A stretch of 5,273 nt of DNA. Source: an uncultured Gemmatimonadota bacterium (GTDB taxonomy: Bacteria > Gemmatimonadota > Gemmatimonadetes > Longimicrobiales > Gaopeijiaceae). The position numbers were made by a program, and so were the translations under genes. Every line of letters begins with the position of its first letter. Position 1 is the stretch's first letter. The stretch spans positions 1-5,273 of the forward strand of contig CAKZOQ010000016.1 in the NCBI GenBank assembly GCA_937136445.1, in the 5' to 3' direction. The notes below the pieces were generated by a model that saw nothing but the letters and a program-made list of their open reading frames with translations, ran no database searches and was not told the origin of the DNA. This document shows positions 1 through 4,483 of this stretch, piece after piece.

Positions 1-234
1 GACGTGGGCCGGGACGGAGCCATCCTCGCTGGGCCGGGCGTCCTCCTCGGCGTGCTTCTGGCGGTGCCCGTGGCGGGGGTCCTGGATGGACTCCTCTTCG
101 GGGTGGAGCCGCTGGATCCCGTGACCTTCCTGGGCGTGCCCCTCGTCCTGGGGCTTGCCGCCTTTCTGGCGGTCTACGCACCGGCTCGCCGGGCCACCCG
201 GGTGGATCCGGCCCGAGTCCTGCAGTCGGAGTAG
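1..234 (+). CDS. ABC transporter permease, MacB/FtsX (ADOP-like) family, C-terminal end
   Basis: This is the last 77 codons of a permease whose start lies before the window; the frame is open from base 1 to the TAG at 232-234. Two hydrophobic segments are visible, roughly residues 10-27 and 43-60. Between them is LLFGVEPLDPVTF, and the protein ends PARRATRVDPARVLQSE. This layout (small loop with F-G-V-x-P-x-D-P, last membrane helix, then a PARRA-x-RVDP tail) is typical of the last FtsX-like domain of MacB-type permeases. It is especially typical of the duplicated 'ADOP' permeases common in Acidobacteria and Gemmatimonadota. Such proteins sit in the inner membrane and work with an ATPase of the MacB/LolD type, often in export or mechanotransmission; the substrate cannot be told from this fragment. 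The family call is firm. Whether it is the duplicated ADOP form cannot be seen because the N-terminal part is missing. Confidence 0.85.
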   Translation, partial: DVGRDGAILAGPGVLLGVLLAVPVAGVLDGLLFGVEPLDPVTFLGVPLVLGLAAFLAVYAPARRATRVDPARVLQSE

Positions 235-296
235 GGGCGCGCAAGTCGCGCTCGGGGGCCGAACGTGCGCCTCCAGGCGGAACCCTACCGGCGCCG

Positions 297-326
297 TTGT
301 CAGCCCACCGGACGCCTGGGTACCTT
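297..326 (+). promoter_or_regulatory. Candidate sigma-70-type promoter ahead of the desulfurase operon
   Basis: TTGTCA (297-302) matches five of six bases of the -35 consensus. An 18-base spacer separates it from TACCTT (321-326), which matches the -10 consensus at only three positions. Transcription would start near 333, about 48 bases before the ATG at 381. It lies in the only sizeable gap upstream of the four-gene run, where a promoter is expected. The -10 match is weak and GC-rich genomes give chance hits, so this is a candidate only. Confidence 0.3.
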
Positions 327-380
327 CCGCGCCTGTCCACCGAGGGCTTCGGCCCCGGTCGCCTCCGACCCCTGGCCTCC

Positions 381-1541
381 ATGACCCACTACCTCGACTA
401 CGCCGCCACCTCCGCCGTGCGTCCGCCTGTGGTGGCGGAGGCGGTGGCCGCCTTCCTGGGAGGGCTGGGTGGAACGCCGGGACGAGGGGGTCACACCACG
501 GCGCTGGAGGCCGGACGGGTAGCGCTCCGCGCCCGTCGAGCGGTGCAGGAACTCCTGGGCCTGCCCGGCGACCCGGGCCGCCTCGCCTTCGGCCTCCACG
601 CCACCCAGGCGCTGAACACCGCGCTCCACGGAGTGCTCGGCCAGGGCGACGCGGTGGTGGTGACGCCCTACGACCACAACGCCGTGCGCCGCCCGCTGGC
701 CTGGCTGGCCCGACACCGAGGGGTGGAGGTCCGCACCCTTCCCGGGGACCCCGAAGGCGTCCTGGAGTTGGACCGGGCGGAGGAGCTCCTGGATGGGGCG
801 CGCCTGCTGGTGGTGACCCAGACCAACAACGTCCTGGGGACGGTCCTCCCGCTGGAGACCCTGGCCGGGCTGGCCCGTGCCGCGGGAGCGCTCACGCTGG
901 TGGACACCGCCCAGAGCGCCGGCCATCTGCCGGTGCGTCCCGCCGCCGCCGGCGCGGATCTGGTGGCCTTCACGGGCCACAAGGGGATGCTGGGCCCGCA
1001 GGGCGTCGGGGGCCTCTGGGTCCGTCCAGGTGTAGAGGTTGAGCCGCTCCTTCGAGGCGGCACTGGCGGCGACTCCCGGATGGCGGGGATGCCGGAGGCG
1101 CTCCCGGATCGATTGGAGGCCGGCACCCTTCCGGGGCCCGCACTGGCGGGGCTGGAGGCGGGGGTGCGCCACCTCCTCGACGAGGGGGTCGAGCAGGTCC
1201 ACCGTCGGGTGGCCCCCCTCAAGCAACGGCTTCGTGAGGGTCTGGAAGGGCTTGGGGGAGTGCGTGTCCTCTCCCCGGAGGCGCCGGAGGGCGCGGCCAT
1301 CGTCACGGTGGTGAGCCGCGCCCTGGATCCGGCCCGCCTGGCCGAGCGACTGGACCGGGAGGGGGGCGTCCAGGTGCGGTCGGGGCTCCACTGTGCGCCC
1401 GGGACCCACGACCTCCTGGGTACCTCGGACACGGGTGCGGTGCGCTTCTCGCTGGGGTGGGGTTCTACCCCTGCCGACGTGGACGCGGCCCTGGCGGCCA
1501 TGGAGGCGCTCGCGGCCTCTCCTGCCCCGACCAGGATCTGA
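381..1541 (+). CDS. Aminotransferase class V / group II cysteine desulfurase-like protein
   Basis: This encodes a 386-residue PLP-dependent enzyme predicted to take sulfur from L-cysteine as a protein-bound persulfide, giving alanine. Visible landmarks are the N-terminal YLDYAATS (4-11), GTPGRGGH (31-38), His99 in the PLP-stacking position (YDHNAVRRPL), Asp175 and Gln178 in VDTAQSAGH, Lys201 in TGHKGMLGPQG (the PLP Schiff-base lysine), Cys338 in RSGLHCAP (the persulfide cysteine) and Arg355 in AVRFS (likely substrate carboxylate contact). The RSGxHC form of the cysteine loop is that of group II (SufS/CsdA-like) enzymes. The PGRGGH segment and 386-residue length fit the 'cysteine desulfurase family protein' branch better than true SufS, which is about 406 residues. 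The frame extends upstream to a TTG at 297, but I chose the ATG at 381 because family members start directly at the LDxAAT strand. No clear Shine-Dalgarno sequence precedes it. No SufBCD, SufE or IscU gene is adjacent, so the sulfur acceptor is unknown. It is probably the first gene of an operon with the next three. Confidence 0.9.
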   Translation: MTHYLDYAATSAVRPPVVAEAVAAFLGGLGGTPGRGGHTTALEAGRVALRARRAVQELLGLPGDPGRLAFGLHATQALNTALHGVLGQGDAVVVTPYDHNAVRRPLAWLARHRGVEVRTLPGDPEGVLELDRAEELLDGARLLVVTQTNNVLGTVLPLETLAGLARAAGALTLVDTAQSAGHLPVRPAAAGADLVAFTGHKGMLGPQGVGGLWVRPGVEVEPLLRGGTGGDSRMAGMPEALPDRLEAGTLPGPALAGLEAGVRHLLDEGVEQVHRRVAPLKQRLREGLEGLGGVRVLSPEAPEGAAIVTVVSRALDPARLAERLDREGGVQVRSGLHCAPGTHDLLGTSDTGAVRFSLGWGSTPADVDAALAAMEALAASPAPTRI

Positions 1542-1561
1542 GGGGTCCTTGACCTTCCGCC

Positions 1562-2125
1562 ATGCGCCTCTTCATCGCCCTGAATCTGAATGCCACCCAG
1601 CGCAGGCGGGTGCATCGGGCGGCGGCGCCGCTCCGGGAGCGGGATCTGCCGGTGCGTTGGCTCGATGCCGGGCGGCTGCACCTGACCCTGAAGTTCCTGG
1701 GCGACGTCCCCCGGGCCAAGGTGGACCGGGTCCAGCGCGTCGTGGAACGGGTGGCGGCGGACACGCCACCGTTCGAGATGGAGTTGGGCGGCTTCGGCGC
1801 CTTCCCCACCATCCGCCGTCCCCGGGTCCTCTGGCTCGGGGTGGAGGCCAGCCCCGTCCTCCGCTGCCTCAAACAGGATCTGGAGTGGGGCCTCAGCGAC
1901 CACGGCTTCCCCTCCGAGACCCGAGGATTCCACCCTCACATCACCCTCGGCCGAGCCCGAGAGGACGGGGGCGCCGGCGCCTTCCGGGGGCTGGACGAGC
2001 AGGTGGCCGAGATGGACTTCCGGGATTCGGTCCGGGTTCGGTCCGTGGATCTCATGCGGAGCCGGCTCTCCCGGAGCGGTGCGGAGTACAGCGTGCTCAC
2101 CTCGGCCAAGCTGGCCGGCTCCTGA
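1562..2125 (+). CDS. thpR: RNA 2',3'-cyclic phosphodiesterase (ThpR/LigT, 2H phosphoesterase)
   Basis: This encodes a 187-residue protein of the 2H phosphoesterase superfamily. It begins MRLFIALNL, the usual first strand of this family. Both catalytic HxTx motifs are intact: HLTL at residues 40-43 (within RLHLTLKFLGD) and HITL at residues 126-129 (within FHPHITLGR). Length and motif spacing fit bacterial ThpR, about 180 residues. Family members hydrolyse RNA 2',3'-cyclic phosphates to 2'-phosphates, and the E. coli protein can also join tRNA halves through a 2'-5' bond in vitro; the biological role remains unclear. The enzyme should be cytoplasmic, and no signal peptide is seen. The ATG lies 20 bases after the desulfurase stop, and the following gene starts 16 bases after this stop, so it is very likely co-transcribed. 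The Shine-Dalgarno sequence is weak (GAGGGG around the upstream stop codon). Function at family level is secure. Confidence 0.93.
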   Translation: MRLFIALNLNATQRRRVHRAAAPLRERDLPVRWLDAGRLHLTLKFLGDVPRAKVDRVQRVVERVAADTPPFEMELGGFGAFPTIRRPRVLWLGVEASPVLRCLKQDLEWGLSDHGFPSETRGFHPHITLGRAREDGGAGAFRGLDEQVAEMDFRDSVRVRSVDLMRSRLSRSGAEYSVLTSAKLAGS

Positions 2126-2129
2126 CCCC

Positions 2130-2134
2130 GGAGG
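2130..2134 (+). promoter_or_regulatory. Shine-Dalgarno site deciding the GTG start at 2142
   Basis: GGAGG lies seven bases before the GTG at 2142-2144. The frame is also open upstream to an ATG at 2079, but that would overlap thpR by 47 bases and place a polar stretch ahead of the hydrophobic anchor. The ribosome site and the K-x-x-R-R-then-leucine N-terminus both favour GTG 2142. Confidence 0.7.
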
Positions 2135-2141
2135 TCTCGAC

Positions 2142-2792
2142 GTGAAGGCCCTTCGCAGGATCCTCCTCCTTCTTCTCCTCGTGGCCACCGCCTATGCGGG
2201 GTTCCGCTGGGGCCCCGCCGTCTTCCCCCGTCTGGAGGAGTGGGCGGGGATCGAGCGGGACCGGGTGGAGGAGGCTGCAGGGCCGCAGCCCACTCCCGAA
2301 CTCGCCGAGGAGACGCTGGACCGGTTCGAAGCACTCCGTGCCGGGACCGCCGGCACCCGAATGGCGCTGGGGGGCACCGAGCTCACCGCGGTGATCCGGC
2401 ACGCCATCCCCGGGCTCCTGCCGGCGGGGGTCTCGGAGCCGGAGGTGCGGCTCCAGGAGGGTCGGGTCCACCTGGAGGCCCGGGTCTCCACCGCCTCCTT
2501 CCCCCGGCTTCCGGCCCTCGATCAGGTGGTGGGCTTCCTCCCCGACACCCTCCCCGTGGAGGTGCGGGGTTCGCTGATGCCCTACGACCAGGTGAATCTG
2601 GCCCTGGTGGTGGACCGGATCCGGGCGGCGCGGATCCCCGTGCCCTCACGGATGGTAGGCGATGTGTTGGACGAGCTCGGCGGGATGCGCCGCCCGGGTG
2701 CGCCGGAGGACGCCCTCGCCGTGCCGCTCCCGGATGGGCTGGACTCCGTGTTCGTCCAGCAGGACAGCCTGATCTTGATCGCAGAGGGATAG
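2142..2792 (+). CDS. Hypothetical protein with N-terminal membrane anchor or signal peptide
   Basis: This encodes a 216-residue protein with a GTG start. The N-terminus has the form of a signal peptide or membrane anchor: Lys2, Arg5 and Arg6, then a leucine-rich hydrophobic stretch at about residues 7-20. There is no lipobox cysteine and no clear AxA cleavage site, so an uncleaved anchor with an extracytoplasmic domain is most likely. The rest is soluble and of mixed alpha/beta character. It includes GGTELTAVIRHAIPGLLP, then alternating hydrophobic strands (VRLQEGRVHLEARV), FLPDTLPVEVRGSL, and a closing VPLPDGLDSVFVQQDSLIL. The pattern of repeated amphipathic strands with a small-molecule-cavity look recalls DUF2993/LmeA- or YpmS-like envelope proteins, but this is an impression from reading only. 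I do not recognise a catalytic motif and assign no function. The gene sits 16 bases after thpR and 11 bases before the response regulator, implying a shared transcript. Confidence 0.8.
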   Translation: MKALRRILLLLLLVATAYAGFRWGPAVFPRLEEWAGIERDRVEEAAGPQPTPELAEETLDRFEALRAGTAGTRMALGGTELTAVIRHAIPGLLPAGVSEPEVRLQEGRVHLEARVSTASFPRLPALDQVVGFLPDTLPVEVRGSLMPYDQVNLALVVDRIRAARIPVPSRMVGDVLDELGGMRRPGAPEDALAVPLPDGLDSVFVQQDSLILIAEG

Positions 2793-2797
2793 GGAGG
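2791..2797 (+). promoter_or_regulatory. Strong Shine-Dalgarno site for the response regulator
   Basis: AGGGAGG begins inside the stop codon of the preceding gene (TAG 2790-2792) and ends six bases before the ATG at 2804. It is the best ribosome binding site in the window and fixes the regulator's start even though the frame stays open far upstream. Its overlap with the stop codon suggests translational coupling. Confidence 0.75.
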
Positions 2798-2803
2798 GGG
2801 AGG

Positions 2804-4165
2804 ATGGCACGCCTGCTCATCGTGGACGACGAAACGTCCATCCGGAAGGCTCTGGTCCAGCTCTTCGAGTACGAGGGCCACGAGGTGGAAGGGGCCGAAG
2901 ACGGCCCGGACGCCCTGGACGCCGCCGAGGAATTCCGCCCCGACGTGGTCTTCCTCGATGTAAAGATGCCCGGTATGGACGGACTGGAGGTGTTGGAGAG
3001 GCTCCGCGAGGAGCAGCCGGCGACGCCGGTGGTGATGATCTCCGGACACGGCACCATCGACACGGCCGTCGAGGCCACCCGAGCCGGGGCCTACGACTTC
3101 CTGGAGAAGCCGCTGGATTCCGACCGGCTCCTGGTGACCCTCCAGCGGGCGCTGGAGCTCCGGGGACTCACCGAGAGCGTGAAGGAGCTCCGTGACCAGG
3201 TGGAGAGCCGGCACGAGATCGTGGGGTCTTCGTTCCAGCTCCGACAGGTCCTGGAGCGGCTGGAGAAGGTGGGGCCCACCGGCGCCCGGGTGCTCATCAC
3301 CGGGGAGAACGGTACCGGAAAGGAGCTGGTGGCCCGGGCCATCCACCGTCTGAGCGAGCGGAGCGAAGGCCCGTTCGTGGAGGTCAACTGCGCGGCCATC
3401 CCGTCCGAGCTCATCGAGTCGGCCCTCTTCGGCCACATCAAGGGTTCCTTCACCGGCGCCGTCTCGGACCGGGCAGGAACCTTCGAACAGGCGGACGGCG
3501 GCACCCTCTTCCTGGACGAGATCGGCGACATGTCCCTGGCGGCCCAGGCGAAGGTCCTGCGGGCGCTGGAGCAGGGGGTGGTGACGCGTGTGGGGGGTTC
3601 CCAGGCCATCCCGGTGGACGTCCGGGTGGTGGCGGCCACCAACAAGGACCTCGACGAGGAGATCGAGGCCGGCCAGTTTCGCGAGGACCTCTTCTACCGC
3701 CTGAACGTGGTGCCCATCCACATCCCGCCCCTCCGGGAACGGCGGGAGGACATCCCCATGTTGGTCCAGCACTTCTCCCGGCTCATGTCCGAGAACGACC
3801 GAGTGGTGCCCAAGACCTTCGAGGACGAGGCGCTGGAAACCCTTCAGGCGCTCCCCTGGCCAGGCAACGTCCGGGAGCTTCGGAACACCGTGGAGCGGCT
3901 GCTCATCCTGGCGTCCGGCGACACCGTCACCCAGCGGGACGTGGAGCTCCTCGCCAGCGGCCGGGTCGGAGGCGCGGGGCTCGGCGGCGACCTCCTGGCC
4001 ATGGACACCTTCTCCGACTTCAAGGACGCGGCGGAGAAGGCCTTCATCCTGCACAAGCTCCGGGAGCACGACTGGAACGTCGCCGAGACATCGCGGCAGG
4101 TGGACATGCCCAGGTCCAACCTCTACAAGAAGATCGAGAAGTACGACCTGGTCCGGGAGGACTGA
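2804..4165 (+). CDS. Sigma-54-dependent response regulator, NtrC family (NtrX-like)
   Basis: This encodes a 453-residue, three-domain transcription activator, full length for the family. The receiver domain (about 1-120) has the acidic pair Asp8/Asp9, the phospho-acceptor Asp52 in FLDVKMPGMDG, Ser80 and Lys102. The AAA+ sigma-54 interaction domain (about 139-375) has Walker A GENGTGKE (167-174), the sigma-54 contact loop as GSFTGA (214-219), Walker B GGTLFLDE (232-239), the arginine-finger region FREDLFYR (Arg293, Arg299) and WPGNVREL (352-359) with sensor-II Arg357. A Fis-type helix-turn-helix lies at about 425-447 (NVAETSRQVDMPRSNLYKKI). The protein should bind enhancer sites and use ATP to open sigma-54 promoters once phosphorylated by a histidine kinase. 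The GSFTGA loop, GDMSLAAQAKVLRALEQ and the terminal RSNLYKKI resemble NtrX more than NtrC. No kinase is adjacent in the window, so partner and regulon are unknown. All key residues are present, so it looks fully functional. Confidence 0.95.
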   Translation: MARLLIVDDETSIRKALVQLFEYEGHEVEGAEDGPDALDAAEEFRPDVVFLDVKMPGMDGLEVLERLREEQPATPVVMISGHGTIDTAVEATRAGAYDFLEKPLDSDRLLVTLQRALELRGLTESVKELRDQVESRHEIVGSSFQLRQVLERLEKVGPTGARVLITGENGTGKELVARAIHRLSERSEGPFVEVNCAAIPSELIESALFGHIKGSFTGAVSDRAGTFEQADGGTLFLDEIGDMSLAAQAKVLRALEQGVVTRVGGSQAIPVDVRVVAATNKDLDEEIEAGQFREDLFYRLNVVPIHIPPLRERREDIPMLVQHFSRLMSENDRVVPKTFEDEALETLQALPWPGNVRELRNTVERLLILASGDTVTQRDVELLASGRVGGAGLGGDLLAMDTFSDFKDAAEKAFILHKLREHDWNVAETSRQVDMPRSNLYKKIEKYDLVRED

Positions 4166-4172
4166 GCCCCCG

Positions 4173-4202
4173 TTGCCCCGGCCCCCGCACCTGTCCTATG
4201 GT
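4173..4202 (+). promoter_or_regulatory. Candidate promoter for the riboswitch-receptor transcript
   Basis: TTGCCC (4173-4178) and TATGGT (4197-4202) are separated by 18 bases, each matching four of six consensus positions. The spacer equals that of the candidate at 297-326. The predicted start, near A4209, lies about 16 bases before the first base of riboswitch helix P1, which is where a promoter must sit if the switch and receptor are transcribed separately from the regulator operon. The -10 element falls across the loop and 3' arm of the stem at 4184-4207. This is an inference from position and partial matches. Confidence 0.35.
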
Positions 4203-4207
4203 GCGGG
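4184..4207 (+). terminator. GC-rich stem-loop after the response regulator; possible terminator without U-tract
   Basis: CCCGCACC (4184-4191) and GGTGCGGG (4200-4207) form a perfect 8-bp inverted repeat with an 8-base loop (TGTCCTAT), 18 bases after the regulator's stop codon. The site is right for ending the four-gene transcript before the B12 unit. However, the bases after it (CACACAATCAGAG) contain no T-run, so it is not a canonical intrinsic terminator. It could act as a Rho-assisted 3' end or mRNA-stabilising hairpin, or be a protein-binding palindrome over the overlapping promoter candidate. Confidence 0.35.
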
Positions 4208-4224
4208 CACACAATCAGAGTTCG

Positions 4225-4387
4225 GCGGGTGGGTCAACTACGGAAGCCGGTGCGAATCCGGCGCGGCCCCGCCACTGTGAGAGGCCCGATCCACGATCGG
4301 CAACGGAGGCTCGACATGCCACTGGGGAGTTCGCTCCCCGGGAAGGCGAGCCTGCCGGCCTCGAGCCAGGAGACGTGACCCACCCGC
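4225..4387 (+). promoter_or_regulatory. Cobalamin riboswitch aptamer, class I (adenosylcobalamin-type)
   Basis: The diagnostic core is GCCGGTGCGAATCCGGC (4246-4262), followed by GCGGCCCCGCCACTGTGA (4263-4280) and the B12 box GAGCCAGGAGACGTGACC (4363-4380). Helix P1 pairs 4225-4236 with 4376-4387 with no mismatch (12 bp; 5' arm GCGGGTGGGTCA). Inside are GCCGG/CCGGC (4246-4250/4258-4262), GAGGCC/GGCCTC (4281-4286/4357-4362), CGATC/GATCG (4287-4291/4295-4299), AGGCTCG/CGAGCCT (4307-4313/4347-4353) and GGGGAG/CTCCCC (4324-4329/4334-4339) capped by TTCG. The ATGCCACTG...CGGGAAGGC arm (4316-4347) is the peripheral domain of class I switches, which prefer adenosylcobalamin over smaller cobalamins; ligand class is therefore inferred. 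It precedes a BtuB-like receptor, the usual target. B12 binding is expected to lower receptor expression. No clear intrinsic terminator follows, so control of translation or of Rho access is more likely than simple attenuation. Confidence 0.95.
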
Positions 4388-4400
4388 GGTACGCCACCAC

Positions 4401-4416
4401 GTCTCCGCGGGGAGGC
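4401..4416 (+). other. Candidate P13 hairpin of the riboswitch expression platform
   Basis: GTCTCC (4401-4406) pairs with GGAGGC (4411-4416) in a 6-bp stem (one G-U pair) with loop GCGG (4407-4410), 13 bases after P1. The loop and first bases of the 3' arm (GCGGGG, 4407-4412) are exactly complementary to CCCCGC in aptamer loop L5 (4267-4272). An L5-L13 kissing contact at this position is the known way cobalamin riboswitches link ligand binding to expression. The 3' arm also carries a Shine-Dalgarno-like GGGGAGG (4409-4415). The pairings are visible; their role is inferred. Confidence 0.5.
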
Positions 4417-4483
4417 CGGCGCCATTCGACACTTCGGTCGAGTCGTGTCCCTGTTTCACCCGCCGGGTCGGAACGGGTTCACT

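Noticed and set aside
235..253. Possible stem GGGCGC/GCGCTC (235-240/248-253) right after the permease stop as a terminator
   Set aside because: The stem is only six pairs including one G-U. It is followed by a G-run rather than a T-run, and short GC stems of this size are expected by chance at this base composition.
297..380. Upstream extension of the desulfurase from TTG at 297
   Set aside because: The extra 28 residues match no family N-terminus and are Pro/Arg/Gly-rich. Homologues begin at the LDxAAT strand just after ATG 381, and the region is better used as promoter and leader.
300..2188. Two long minus-strand frames (300-1409 and 668-2188) opposite the desulfurase and thpR
   Set aside because: They are antisense to genes with intact catalytic motifs, and their translations are Arg/Pro/Gly/Ser-rich with no family resemblance.
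2805..2820. TGGCACG resembling the -24 element of a sigma-54 promoter at the start of the response regulator gene
   Set aside because: The required TTGC-type -12 element is absent at the correct spacing (CTCA is found instead), and the match falls inside the first codons of the gene.
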